Below, one piece after another: positions 52,859 through 63,077 of a stretch of DNA of 64,000 bases (the stretch's first letter is position 1; every line of letters starts with the position of its first letter). Location of the stretch: the NCBI GenBank assembly GCA_023259375.1, contig JAHFQC010000013.1, positions 1 through 64,000 on the forward strand. The letters run 5' to 3'. This DNA is from Alphaproteobacteria bacterium. Its GTDB lineage: Bacteria; Pseudomonadota; Alphaproteobacteria; Micropepsales; Micropepsaceae. The notes beneath the pieces are model-generated. The model saw only the letters and a program-made list of their open reading frames with translations, searched no databases and was not told the origin of the DNA. Both the position numbers and the translations under genes were made by a program.

Positions 52859-53629
52859 ATGCTCGGGGCGATTATTGCCGACGGTGAAGAATTAACGCGT
52901 CATCACATACGAGATCTTCTCAGATCTCACGCGGACATCGAGATTTTGCGCGAATGCAGAGACGGATCCGCAACCGTCGAGGCGACCAAAGAACTCAATC
53001 CGGCGCTGCTTTTTCTCGCCATCGATATGCCGAAGCTCGATGGCTTCGGCGTTTTATCCGCCGTTGAAACGCATCCTGCCGTCATCCTGATCGCCGCCCA
53101 GCCGCAATACGCGGTCGCCGCCTTCGAAGCGAAAGTCCTCGATTATCTCTTGAAGCCGGTGCGCAAATCGCGCTTCGACGTGGCGTTGGAACGCGCCCGC
53201 ACGCGAATCCGCGAATTGGAAGATCTCGCCAAGCTCTCGGCCAGCGCGTCCGACCGCGGCCTGTTGGTGATCAAGGTGGACGGACGGACGTTGTTCCTGC
53301 CGCCCGATGCCGTGGAGTGCATCAAAGCGGAGCGCGACTACGTGCTGGTTTGCGCCGACAAGGCCGAACATCTCGTCCGCGAGACGCTGACCTCGATCTT
53401 GAACCGCCTCGACCAACGCTTCTTACGCATCCATCGCTCCGCCATCGTCAACCTCCAACATGTCCGGGAAGTTCATCCGCTGTTTGCCGGCGATGCACGG
53501 CTGACATTGGCGAGCGGGCGCCAACTTACGCTAAGCCGCACCCATCGCCAAGCCTTCGAAGACCTCATGCATGGCTTCACGATGCAACGCTCGGGTCCGC
53601 TCACCGCGGCATCCGTGCTTGGCCGGTGA
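52859..53629 (+). CDS. LytTR regulator with degenerate receiver domain
   Basis: 256 residues. The receiver-like domain (1-115) has a usual 'AVAAFEAKVLDYLLKPV' C-terminal part (Lys about 103), but the strand that should read FLDIxMP reads FLAIDMP, so the phospho-acceptor is Ala54. The switch Thr/Ser is also Ala ('LIAAQPQYAV'), and the acidic pair reads ADGEE. The LytTR DNA-binding domain (about 135-240) is intact: 'LFLPPDAVECIKAERDYVLVCADKAEHLVRETLTSIL', 'FLRIHRSAIVNLQHVREV', 'TLASGRQLTLSRTHR'. It likely works without phosphorylation. Divergent from the TonB receptor. Confidence 0.92.
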   Translation: MLGAIIADGEELTRHHIRDLLRSHADIEILRECRDGSATVEATKELNPALLFLAIDMPKLDGFGVLSAVETHPAVILIAAQPQYAVAAFEAKVLDYLLKPVRKSRFDVALERARTRIRELEDLAKLSASASDRGLLVIKVDGRTLFLPPDAVECIKAERDYVLVCADKAEHLVRETLTSILNRLDQRFLRIHRSAIVNLQHVREVHPLFAGDARLTLASGRQLTLSRTHRQAFEDLMHGFTMQRSGPLTAASVLGR

Positions 53630-53656
53630 GACCTGCTGCAAAGAGGCGCGGGGCTT

Positions 53657-53692
53657 CCTGGCGGCACTTCGAAAAATCCGAGAACCGCCAGG
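53657..53692. terminator. Hairpin between convergent genes
   Basis: CCTGGCGG / CCGCCAGG, with GGCGCGGGGC / GGCCCGCC extending the arms outside. It lies in the 74-bp gap between the LytTR and PEP-CTERM genes. There is no clear T tract, so it is a possible bidirectional terminator. Confidence 0.45.
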
Positions 53693-53703
53693 ATAGGCCC
53701 GCC

Positions 53704-54522
53704 TTATACGGCGTTGGCAGTGCGAGGGCGCCGTGAAATCCGGCTGGCACCAAAGACGACGCCGAGCGCGGCGAGCATCAAAAGCCAGCTCGAAGGTTCC
53801 GGAACTTCGGAGATGGTAATGCGCGCGAAGGAAAAGCCGCCGCGGGCGCCGACGTTGGCATCGGCGGCGTTGAAGGTGCGGCCGTTGGGCTCCGTCTGGC
53901 CGTCGAACGTGCCGAAGCCGGGATGCAGCATGACGTTGCCGGCTTCCGCATCCCCGAGCATGGCGTTCTGGCCGACGATGAACGCCGAGCCGAACAACTG
54001 ATCGGCTTCGGTGCCGGCATCCCAAATGTCGTTGCCGGTCAGGGTCAGCGTCTTGTCGCCGAGAAAATGGCCGGCGCTGTCGAAAATGGCCAGGGCGTTG
54101 TCGAGCGACGTGAAGGCGTCGTTCGACGGCACCACCATCGCCGCGAAATTGAAGAACCGGTTGGTCGCCGAATTCAGCGTGAGAGTGATCGAGCCGGACT
54201 CGCCCGGTTCGATCTGCGCCAGCCCGCTGGAGCCGACAACCGGAATCAAGCCCGTCACGGCGCCGGGATCGGTCGTGGCTTGCCGCGCCGCAAGACCGCT
54301 GGGGTCACCGAGTTCCGCCAGCGGTTTGAGACCGGGCGTTGCCGCCGCTCCGGCATTGAATACGTCGAACGTACCGTTGCCGAAGCTGACCCAAAGCGGC
54401 GACAGATTGAGACCGCCCGTCGCCGAGAGGTTCTGGATCGTCACTTTGACCTGAGCCGCCTCGGCCGCTCCGGTCCCCAGCGCCATCAGCATGACGGCCG
54501 TACATAGCCAACCAGTTTTCAT
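53704..54522 (-). CDS. Spondin-domain PEP-CTERM protein
   Basis: 272 residues from ATG 54522 after GGAGGTCAACGAT. Signal peptide ends 'AAEAAQ'. The spondin-type core reads 'VKVTIQNLSATGGLNLSPLWVSFGNGTFDVFNAG' and 'LNSATNRFFNFAAMVVPSNDAF'. The C-terminus is a PEP-CTERM anchor: 'VPEPSSWLLML', a hydrophobic helix, then 'SRISRRPR'. Such proteins are sorted by an exosortase (EpsH), which is not in this window. Probably a surface or exopolysaccharide-associated protein. Confidence 0.9.
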   Translation of the reverse strand: MKTGWLCTAVMLMALGTGAAEAAQVKVTIQNLSATGGLNLSPLWVSFGNGTFDVFNAGAAATPGLKPLAELGDPSGLAARQATTDPGAVTGLIPVVGSSGLAQIEPGESGSITLTLNSATNRFFNFAAMVVPSNDAFTSLDNALAIFDSAGHFLGDKTLTLTGNDIWDAGTEADQLFGSAFIVGQNAMLGDAEAGNVMLHPGFGTFDGQTEPNGRTFNAADANVGARGGFSFARITISEVPEPSSWLLMLAALGVVFGASRISRRPRTANAV

Positions 54523-54645
54523 ATCGTTGACCTCCATAGATTGGTGCCGCAACGGCCGATGCGGCCGATCGGTTCACGCGGAAGGAAGAACAAATTCTTT
54601 TTCGGTGCCTGTAACCTCGCGCCACGCTTTTGCGTAGCGCTGCTC

Positions 54646-54897
54646 TCAAGGCTGCTTGGCCTTGGCCGGCTTGGCATCGTCCGCAGGCGCCATGCCGCTC
54701 ATGGCGTGCGGCGACCCCATCATTGCGTTCTTTGCCTTCGCGGGTTTCATGCGATGATCGGACGTCTTCGACGTCATGTTCGACGTCATGCTGTTTACCG
54801 TCGCCGGTTTGGACATCATATTGGCGTTGTCCGCCAAGGCCGGCAGGTTGGACAAGACCGAGACGGCGGTCAGGATCAAGAGGGTGCGGCAGGTCAT
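54646..54897 (-). CDS. Small exported Met/Lys-rich protein
   Basis: 83 residues from ATG 54897 after GGAGAACCCGC. Signal peptide ends 'LSNLPALAD'. The mature 60 residues are rich in Met, Lys, Ala, Ser and Asn ('NANMMSKPATVNSMTSNMTSK', 'AKNAMMGSPHAMSGM') and have no Cys. It is probably disordered; Met-rich segments can bind Cu(I) or be oxidised by hypochlorite. It is divergent from an ECF sigma/NrsF pair, the usual place for a gene of that regulon. Confidence 0.7.
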   Translation of the reverse strand: MTCRTLLILTAVSVLSNLPALADNANMMSKPATVNSMTSNMTSKTSDHRMKPAKAKNAMMGSPHAMSGMAPADDAKPAKAKQP

Positions 54898-54942
54898 GCG
54901 GGTTCTCCATCGTGGTCGGCCGGAAATCGGCGTCTGTCCTGA

Positions 54943-54970
54943 TTTACGGCGCACGCATGGGAGAAGTTAC
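54943..54970 (-). promoter_or_regulatory. Candidate ECF promoter of the Met-rich protein
   Basis: Read on the reverse strand: GTAAC (54970-54966), 17 bp, CGTAAA (54948-54943). GTAAC-type -35 and CGT-type -10 elements are typical of ECF sigma factors. It lies about 45 bp in front of the small protein start. Another GTAAC is near 54998, so the evidence is weak. Confidence 0.3.
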
Positions 54971-55026
54971 GGCGGGCAAAAACTTATCCGCGCAACGGTA
55001 ACGTCAAAGGACGGCGCAACGTAACC

Positions 55027-55581
55027 ATGCAGGACGGCGATCCAGAAAACCGCGATGCTGCCTTGCGGATCTTGGCGATGAAAGCCGTCGACGACAACGC
55101 GGCGATGGCATCATTGCTGACGGCCGTGGCGCCATTGCTGCGCCGCTATTGCGCCGCCCAGCTGGCCCGCTATCGCCGGAGCGACTGGGCGGAAGACATG
55201 GTTCAAGAGGTCATGCTCACGCTGCATCTGAAACTGCACACCTTCAACGCCGAGATGGCCTTCACGGCCTGGATGCAGGCGATCGCCAAACACAAGATCA
55301 TCGATACGCTGCGGCGCGAACGAATGGTCCAGGTGCCGATCGAGGAAGCCGAAGCCCTGGGTGACGGCAGCGACGAGAACGCCATGGCGCAGCGCGATCT
55401 GGCACAACTGCTGGCCCGACTGAAGCCGCCGGCCGGCGAGATCATTCATGCGCTCAAGGTCGACGGCGTATCGGTGAAAGATCTCGCGGCAAAATTCGCC
55501 ACCAGCGAAAGCAACATCAAAGTCATGGTTCACCGGGGTCTGCGCCGGCTTGCCCGACTGCTCGCCGAGGAGAAAGCCTGA
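55027..55581 (+). CDS. ECF sigma factor (SigF/NrsF type)
   Basis: 184 residues. Region 2: 'LLRRYCAAQLARYRRSDWAEDMVQEVMLTLHLKLHTFNAEMAFTAWMQAIAKHKIIDTLRRER' (residues 37-100). Region 4: 'LKVDGVSVKDLAAKFATSESNIKVMVHRGLRRLARLL' (about 142-178). The fused-like 'DMVQEVMLTLHLK' and the NrsF gene 2 bp after the stop place it with the Caulobacter SigF group that responds to oxidants and heavy metals. Targets may include the divergent Met-rich protein. Confidence 0.92.
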   Translation: MQDGDPENRDAALRILAMKAVDDNAAMASLLTAVAPLLRRYCAAQLARYRRSDWAEDMVQEVMLTLHLKLHTFNAEMAFTAWMQAIAKHKIIDTLRRERMVQVPIEEAEALGDGSDENAMAQRDLAQLLARLKPPAGEIIHALKVDGVSVKDLAAKFATSESNIKVMVHRGLRRLARLLAEEKA

Positions 55582-55583
55582 TC

Positions 55584-56201
55584 ATGCGAACCGATGAGCT
55601 GATCGCGCTGCTCGCCAAAACGCCCCGACCGGTGCCGCCGCTCGGCTGGACCGCCATGCTGACTCTGCTGGTGGCGGCCATCACGGCGCTCAATGTTGCG
55701 ATTTTGGGCTTCAGGCCGGATATCGCGGCGCCGCCATTATCCATGGCCCTGAAGAGTGCGCTGCTGCTCGCCCTGCTGGTGCTCGCCGGAATGACCCTCG
55801 CACACGCCGCCCGCCCCATCGCGACGGTGCACCGGACTCCCGCTCTCGCCTTCGCGGGCGTGCTGGCCGCCGCGGTGGCGTGGGAATGGACTCATGTACC
55901 GGCCGCCGAGATCGTGCATTTCTTCTTCCTGCCGAATTTCCCGTTCTGTCTCGGCGCAGTCACGATCTATGGCGCGCTCGCTGCCGGCGCACTGACGTGG
56001 CTGATGCGCTATTACGCGCCCGCCGACACCGCGAAGGCCGCCACGAACCTCGGGCTCGCCGCGGCGGCCGCGGGCGCGGTCGGCTATTCGGTCCACTGCC
56101 CGGTTGACAGCCCGACCTTCGTGGTCATCGCCTATGGCTGTCCCGTCGCCTGGGTGGCCCTGACCGCGCGCGCGCTGCTGACCCGCCATATCCGCTGGTG
56201 A
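55584..56201 (+). CDS. nrsF: NrsF (DUF1109) membrane anti-sigma factor
   Basis: 205 residues with six hydrophobic helices. The N-terminus 'MRTDELIALLAKTPRPVPPLG' is the conserved sigma-binding part. Cysteines in 'NFPFCLG', 'HCPVDSPTF' and 'YGCPVAW' are at the positions typical for NrsF, where paired Cys sense metal or oxidant. It starts 2 bp after the sigma gene and so is coupled to it. It holds the sigma factor at the membrane until the signal arrives. Confidence 0.88.
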   Translation: MRTDELIALLAKTPRPVPPLGWTAMLTLLVAAITALNVAILGFRPDIAAPPLSMALKSALLLALLVLAGMTLAHAARPIATVHRTPALAFAGVLAAAVAWEWTHVPAAEIVHFFFLPNFPFCLGAVTIYGALAAGALTWLMRYYAPADTAKAATNLGLAAAAAGAVGYSVHCPVDSPTFVVIAYGCPVAWVALTARALLTRHIRW

Positions 56202-56270
56202 TACGTTTCGAAGAAGCGGGGTGCCAAATGGCGACGCTAGGCGGGGCGAAGCCCCCGACGGCCTCCAAAC

Positions 56271-56642
56271 TCAGGCCTTATTGCCTTTCTTCGCCTTGCG
56301 CCGTTCAGGCGGGGTTTTGCCGAAGGTGGATTTCACCGCGCGAATTCGCAGCTCCAGGCCTGCTTCACCCAGCATCTCGGCCAGTTCATCGGCGGTGAAC
56401 GTACTGAATTTGCCGTTCAGATCGGCCAGACGCGGCCCGCACCGCTTTCTGGCGGCGGCCTTCGACCAGCCTTGAGCCTTTATGCGACGTTCCAGCTCCA
56501 TCGCCAGCCAAGAGCGCAGTTTCATCTTGGTGGCATCCCCGCCCGTCTCGCAGAGCGCATCCCACACGTTGTGAAAGCTCTGGCTCTCTTGGGCGATGGG
56601 TTTGGCGGGTGCCTTGCCCCTTACCTTGGTCTTTTTCTTCAT
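56271..56642 (-). CDS. Orphan HTH (HigA/XRE-like) antitoxin-type protein
   Basis: 123 residues. The N-terminal ~20 are Lys-rich. The central part 'SFHNVWDALCETGGDATKMKLRSWLAMELERRIKAQGWSKAAARKRCGPRLADLNGKFSTFTADELAEML' shows the HTH_37-type pattern of MqsA/HigA-like antitoxins. No toxin gene is adjacent: a 60-bp gap separates it from NrsF on one side and a tRNA on the other. It may be a stand-alone regulator. Confidence 0.72.
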   Translation of the reverse strand: MKKKTKVRGKAPAKPIAQESQSFHNVWDALCETGGDATKMKLRSWLAMELERRIKAQGWSKAAARKRCGPRLADLNGKFSTFTADELAEMLGEAGLELRIRAVKSTFGKTPPERRKAKKGNKA

Positions 56643-56720
56643 GGCTAGCTGCCCCGATCATCACGGGGCTTCGTGGAAGGCTCGCCATTGGGAGATGGCT
56701 GCGCCACGCGGGGCGAAGCG

Positions 56721-56806
56721 TGGTGCCCCCGGCCGGACTTGAACCAGCACGCCCGTGAAGGCAACAGATTTTGAGTCTGCCGCGTCTACCATTCCGCCAC
56801 GGGGGC
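56721..56806 (-). tRNA. tRNA-Leu (anticodon CAA)
   Basis: Reverse strand: acceptor GCCCCCG pairs with CGGGGGC, then A and encoded CCA (56723-56721). Anticodon arm GCAGA-CTCAAAA-TCTGT gives anticodon CAA. 'GGTTCAAGTCC' is the T arm; class II variable arm present. Confidence 0.96.
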
Positions 56807-56968
56807 ACAATTAACGGTCTGCGAATGGAGGCGGCGGACTATAGTCATGGAAAGGCGTCCGTCAACGCGGCGCCGAGGCCTTGACGGCGCCTTAATTGTC
56901 GGAGAGGACAGCGACGTTTTATCCCGGTCCGGCGGCGGACGGGCATCCCGGCGAGCAAAGAGCGTTCC

Positions 56969-58060
56969 ATGAGCAGCGAATTTCCGGCCGAACCCGTTTT
57001 GACCGTGACCAAGGCGCGCGGCAGCGTCATTACCCTGGAAGACGGCCGGACCCTGATCGACGGCGCCACCCGCAACGCCATTCTCGGCCTGTCGCCCACC
57101 CTGATTCAGCTCGGCGTCGAAGCCCAGGCCGCCCGCCTGCCCCACAGCTTCGAAGAAGTGCTGGTCGCCGCCCCCGCGACCAAACTGCAGGGCAGGATCA
57201 ACACCCTTCTGGCGGGCAAGCGCGCCAGCCTGACGCCGAACGGCCGCCTCGCGTTCGAAACCGCGTTGGCGATGGCCAAGAAAGCCCATCCCGGCGAGAT
57301 CGCGACGTTCGAAGGCGCCGCGTTTACCGGTGACGGCGCCCCGCTGCCCTTGCCGCGCGACGAACAGAGCGCGACCGACCTGATTGCCGCCCTGCAGAGC
57401 CGCGCCGCCAAACTCGCGGCGGTGGTGATCGAGCCGCTGGTGCAACTCATGCCCGGCCTGCCGTTCCATAATGAAGAGACGCTGGCGCGGGTGCGCGAGA
57501 TCACCTTCAAGTGCGGCGTGCCGCTGATCGCCGACGAACGCTTCTCCGGTTTCGGACGCCTCGGCGTGATGTTCGCCCACCAGGCGGCCCAGATCGAACC
57601 GGACATGGTGGTGCTGGGCGAGATGCTGACCGGCGGAACCCTGCCGCTCGGCGCCGTGCTGGCCTCGAGCCAATTCACGCCCGACACCAGCTGGGGCTCA
57701 GCCGATACCTTGACCGCGGCGGCGGCCAACTCCTTCCTCGACCTGTGGGCGCGCGAAAATCGGCTCCTGGCGGCAAACGAGATCGGCAAGAAACTTGCGA
57801 CCGAACTCGGCAAATGCCTGAAACTGCCGACGGTGAAAGATGTGCGCGTGCGCGGCGCGTTTGCCGTGATCGAACTCGCCGTCGCGCCCGATGCCGCCGC
57901 GCTGAAGCGGCAATTGCGCATGGATGGCGCATTGGTGGCGGTCTCGGGCACTGCCGTGATGCTGACGCCGGCGCTCACGATCGTGACAAAAGAACTGCAC
58001 ACGCTGGCAGGCGCGGTGTTCAAAGTGCTGAAAAGCCAGGCATCCAGCGCCGCGGCGTAA
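56969..58060 (+). CDS. Class-III aminotransferase homologue lacking the PLP lysine
   Basis: 363 residues, shorter than the usual ~430. The fold is that of BioA/ArgD-type enzymes: 'TLIDGATRNAILGLSPTLIQLGVEAQ', 'AAVVIEPLVQLMPGLPFHNEETLARVREITFKCGVPLIADERFSGFGRLG', 'PDMVVLGEMLTGGTLPLGAVLAS'. The catalytic aspartate is Asp189 (ADERF). Twenty-nine residues later, where BioA and GabT have the Schiff-base lysine (GK-LTGG), it has Glu218 (GEMLTGG, codon GAG at 57620). The phosphate-cup region is altered too (no SGSEANE; 'TPNGRLAFETALAMAKK' instead). It should not form the internal aldimine. Role unknown, possibly regulatory. Confidence 0.88.
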   Translation: MSSEFPAEPVLTVTKARGSVITLEDGRTLIDGATRNAILGLSPTLIQLGVEAQAARLPHSFEEVLVAAPATKLQGRINTLLAGKRASLTPNGRLAFETALAMAKKAHPGEIATFEGAAFTGDGAPLPLPRDEQSATDLIAALQSRAAKLAAVVIEPLVQLMPGLPFHNEETLARVREITFKCGVPLIADERFSGFGRLGVMFAHQAAQIEPDMVVLGEMLTGGTLPLGAVLASSQFTPDTSWGSADTLTAAAANSFLDLWARENRLLAANEIGKKLATELGKCLKLPTVKDVRVRGAFAVIELAVAPDAAALKRQLRMDGALVAVSGTAVMLTPALTIVTKELHTLAGAVFKVLKSQASSAAA

Positions 58061-58195
58061 CCTGCGCAACATTCGTTCGTTTTTCGTGATGCCCGATTCG
58101 CGCGGAAATTTCGTGCGGGCGGCGATCTGGCTCTTTTGTTTCACGGCCTCGCGAAGTATCACCGGCCGTAACCCCAAACCGATCGCGAGTCTGCC

Positions 58196-59782
<1,587 letters not shown>

Positions 59783-59870
59783 TAGCGAAGAGCGTCACTG
59801 AAAAAGAAAGACGGCACTGACACGGCGGGGCGCATCTGATACATCGGATGCGCCAGCCTTGGATGCTGTC

Positions 59871-60854
59871 ATGGTGCGTAAACCGGTCGTCATCGTTACG
59901 CGCAAGCTGCCGGACGTCGTCGAGACGCGGATGCGCGAGCTGTTCGACGCGCAACTGAACGACGCCGACAAGCCGTTCCGCCGCCACGAACTGGTCGCGG
60001 CGATGCAGAGCTGCGAAATCCTGGTGCCGACCATCACTGACCGGATCGATGCCTCGCTGATTGCCGAGGCGGGCCCCGGCCTCAAGATGATCGCCAACTA
60101 CGCCAACGGCTTCGACAACATCGACATCACCGCGGCGCTGGCCAAAGGCCTGATGGTCACCAACACGCCGGGCGTGCTGACGAACGACACCGCCGATGCC
60201 ACCATGGCGCTGATCCTGGCGGTGCCGCGGCGGTTCTTCGAAGGCGCCGAAGCGCTGGAGCGCGGCGCGTTCCGCGGCTGGTCGCCGACCTGGATGCTGG
60301 GCCACCGCCTTGGCGGCAAGCGTCTCGGCATCGTCGGCATGGGCCGCATCGGCGAAGCCGTGGCACGACGGGCCAAGGCATTCGGGCTGCAGATCCATTA
60401 TCACAATCGCAAGCCGGTGCGGGCGCATGTCGAGACCGCGCTTGAAGCGACCTATTGGGAAAATCTCGACCAGATGCTGTCGCGGATGGACATCGTCTCG
60501 GTCAATTGTCCGCATACCCCGGCGACCTACCGGCTGTTGTCGGCGCGGCGGCTGAAACTGCTGAAGCCCACCGCGTATGTCGTCAACACCGCCCGCGGCG
60601 AGATCATCGACGAGGAATGCCTCGCGAATATGCTGGAAGCGGGACAACTCGCCGGCGCCGGTCTCGACGTCTACGAACGCGAACCGGCGATCGATCCCAA
60701 ACTCCTGAAGGCCAAGAACGTCGTGCTCTTGCCGCACATGGCCTCGGCCACCATCGAAGGCCGCATCGAGATGGGCGAGAAGGTGATCGTCAACATCAAG
60801 TCCTATGTCGACGGCCACCGCCCGCCCGACCGGGTCATTCCGGCGATGCTATAG
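59871..60854 (+). CDS. D-2-hydroxyacid dehydrogenase (glyoxylate/hydroxypyruvate reductase type)
   Basis: 327 residues from ATG 59871; a TTG at 59859 would add four codons. The NAD(P) site is 'GKRLGIVGMGRIGEAVARRAKAFGLQIHYHNR', and the catalytic set is Arg in 'VVNTARGEIIDEE', Glu in 'YEREPAIDP' and His in 'LLPHMASAT'. 'ANYANGFDNIDI' is the substrate loop. This fits GyaR/GhrB-type glyoxylate reductases. No catabolic partners are nearby, so the substrate is only approximate. Confidence 0.92.
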   Translation: MVRKPVVIVTRKLPDVVETRMRELFDAQLNDADKPFRRHELVAAMQSCEILVPTITDRIDASLIAEAGPGLKMIANYANGFDNIDITAALAKGLMVTNTPGVLTNDTADATMALILAVPRRFFEGAEALERGAFRGWSPTWMLGHRLGGKRLGIVGMGRIGEAVARRAKAFGLQIHYHNRKPVRAHVETALEATYWENLDQMLSRMDIVSVNCPHTPATYRLLSARRLKLLKPTAYVVNTARGEIIDEECLANMLEAGQLAGAGLDVYEREPAIDPKLLKAKNVVLLPHMASATIEGRIEMGEKVIVNIKSYVDGHRPPDRVIPAML

Positions 60855-61172
60855 CGCTGTCATCGTCTAGGTATTTACACCAACACGTATAAATCCCTAT
60901 CCGCACGTTCCGGCTGCAACTGCCGGCGGATTGGCGCGCGCTCCTGTACGATTGTCCCGCCTACATTCAAACAATCGCAAGGGCTTGCCTTTCGGCGGCC
61001 GCCAGCAACACCTCGCCCTTAACGTGCAAACGCCAATGATGCCAATGGCGTACGCAATATCCGCCTCTGATCACTCCTGATTGTCTACACGACATATCAA
61101 CAATTGCGCCCCAATCGTACGCGTAATGCGGGAACCGCAAGGCGTGGAACCTCTAGCGACTGGGATGCAGCC
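60855..61172. other. 318-bp upstream region of the chemotaxis receptor gene
   Basis: It should hold the promoter of the MCP-cheW unit. No gene or repeat is seen. Several A/T-rich patches exist, but I cannot assign -35/-10 or sigma-28/54 elements with confidence. Confidence 0.45.
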
Positions 61173-63053
61173 ATGAACTTCAAAGATCTTTCCGTCAGCA
61201 AGAAGCTGGTCGGCGTATTTGCGCTGGTGCTCGCCGTTACGGTCGGTCTGGGCATCTTTGCCCAAAGCGGCCTGTCCAAGGTGAACGATGTTGCCGCCGA
61301 TGTGTCCGGCAACTGGCTGCCCTCGGTGAAGGCACTGGGGCAGTACGAATACGGCATGACGCGCCTCAGGGCAGCACAAGCCACGTATTTGCTGCCGCTC
61401 GACGACGCAACACGGGCCCGGCTGATCAAAAACATGGACGCATACAAGGCCGTGGCCGATACCGCATGGGCAAAATACAAGCCCCTCGTCACAGCCGGAA
61501 AAGAGCAAGAGCTGGCCGACAAAATCGCGGCCGCCAGAGAGGCCTATGATAGTTCGCTGACCAAGAACGAGGAAATCTTCAAGACCGAGGGTGAAAAGGC
61601 CGGGACCACCTATGCGCAAGGCGAATCCCGCGACCGGTTCAATGTGCTCGTCGAGGCGATCGACGCAGATGTGCAGTTTAACGACCAAATGAGCGCCCAG
61701 CGGGGTGCCGAGGGCCAGTCCGTTTTCAAATCCACGCGCCTTTGGATCTACATCGCACTCGGTCTTGCCGCCATCTTCTGCGTCGCGGCCGGTTATGCGC
61801 TGGTGCGTGCGATTTCTGCACCGCTGACCGACATGACCGACGCCATGGGCGAACTCGCCCGCGGCAATCTCAATGCCAACGTCCCGCACGACGATCAGCA
61901 GGACGAAATCGGCAAGCTCGCCGAGGCAATGACCGCCTTCAAGAACCAGCTCGCCGCGGCGGAAGAAGCCAAAGCTGCGCAGACTGAGGTGATTGTCTCT
62001 TCGATCGGCGCCGGCCTCGATCATCTCGCCAAGGGCGACCTCACCCATCGCGTCACGGCGGACCTGACCGGCGCCTTCGCCAAGCTGAAGGAAGACTTCA
62101 ACACCGCTATGGGACGCCTGCAGGAGACGATCCAGAACGTCCTGACCTCAACGCATCAGATCGACAACAACGCCAGCGAAATCTCGACCGCCGCCGACGA
62201 CCTGTCGCGGCGCACCGAACAGCAGGCAGCGAGCCTCGAAGAAACCGCAGCGGCGCTCGAAGAGATCACCGCGACCGTCAAGAAGACCGCCTCCAACGCC
62301 AAGGAAGCCTCGCACAGCGTGGTCGGCGCCAAGGATGCGGCCGAAAACGGCGGACGCGTGGTCGAAACCGCCGTCAAGGCGATGGACGCCATTTCCCAAT
62401 CATCCAAGCAGATCACCGACATCATCGGCGTCATCGACGAGATCGCCTTCCAGACCAACCTCTTGGCCTTGAATGCGGGTGTCGAAGCGGCGCGCGCTGG
62501 TGAAGCCGGCAAAGGTTTTGCCGTGGTCGCCAGCGAAGTACGTTCGCTGGCGCAGCGTTCCTCGGAAGCGGCCAAGCAGATCAAGGCGCTGATCAACACC
62601 TCCAGCGAGCATGTCGGCGACGGCGTGAAATACGTCGGCGAAACTGGCACGGCCTTGAAACGCATCGTCGATCAGGTGATCCAGATCAACGCCCTGGTCG
62701 GAGAAATGGCGCAAGCCGCCGAGCAGCAGTCGACCGGCATCGAGCAGGTCAACACGGCGGTCAGCCAGATGGATCAGGTCACCCAGCAGAACGCGGCGAT
62801 GGTCGAAGAATCCACGGCGGCGGCCCGCAACATGGCGGGCGAGACCAAGGTCCTCACCGAACTCATCGGCTTCTTCTCGGTCGGCGAGACGTCGCACGTC
62901 GCAAGTGCGCCGCGGCCCGTCGCGCGCCACACTCCGGCTCCGCTGCCGGTCAAGCGTCCGGCTGCCAAGCCTGTCGCCAAAGTGGCCGCCGCCGCGGGTG
63001 GACGCGCGTCCGCACCGGCGAGTGCCGGCGACGGCGACTGGACCGAATTCTAA
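61173..63053 (+). CDS. Methyl-accepting chemotaxis protein
   Basis: 626 residues from ATG 61173. TM1 is at about 10-30, an all-helical periplasmic four-helix-bundle type sensor at about 35-205 ('[29 protein letters not shown]'), TM2 at about 208-230, two HAMP-like segments (to ~340), then the signalling domain with the hairpin tip '[43 protein letters not shown]'. After an Ala/Pro-rich linker the last five residues are DWTEF, an xWxxF tether for CheR/CheB. The ligand is unknown. cheW follows 24 bp later. Confidence 0.97.
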   Translation: MNFKDLSVSKKLVGVFALVLAVTVGLGIFAQSGLSKVNDVAADVSGNWLPSVKALGQYEYGMTRLRAAQATYLLPLDDATRARLIKNMDAYKAVADTAWAKYKPLVTAGKEQELADKIAAAREAYDSSLTKNEEIFKTEGEKAGTTYAQGESRDRFNVLVEAIDADVQFNDQMSAQRGAEGQSVFKSTRLWIYIALGLAAIFCVAAGYALVRAISAPLTDMTDAMGELARGNLNANVPHDDQQDEIGKLAEAMTAFKNQLAAAEEAKAAQTEVIVSSIGAGLDHLAKGDLTHRVTADLTGAFAKLKEDFNTAMGRLQETIQNVLTSTHQIDNNASEISTAADDLSRRTEQQAASLEETAAALEEITATVKKTASNAKEASHSVVGAKDAAENGGRVVETAVKAMDAISQSSKQITDIIGVIDEIAFQTNLLALNAGVEAARAGEAGKGFAVVASEVRSLAQRSSEAAKQIKALINTSSEHVGDGVKYVGETGTALKRIVDQVIQINALVGEMAQAAEQQSTGIEQVNTAVSQMDQVTQQNAAMVEESTAAARNMAGETKVLTELIGFFSVGETSHVASAPRPVARHTPAPLPVKRPAAKPVAKVAAAAGGRASAPASAGDGDWTEF

Positions 63054-63077
63054 AACCGCAACCGGCCGGAGGACACC

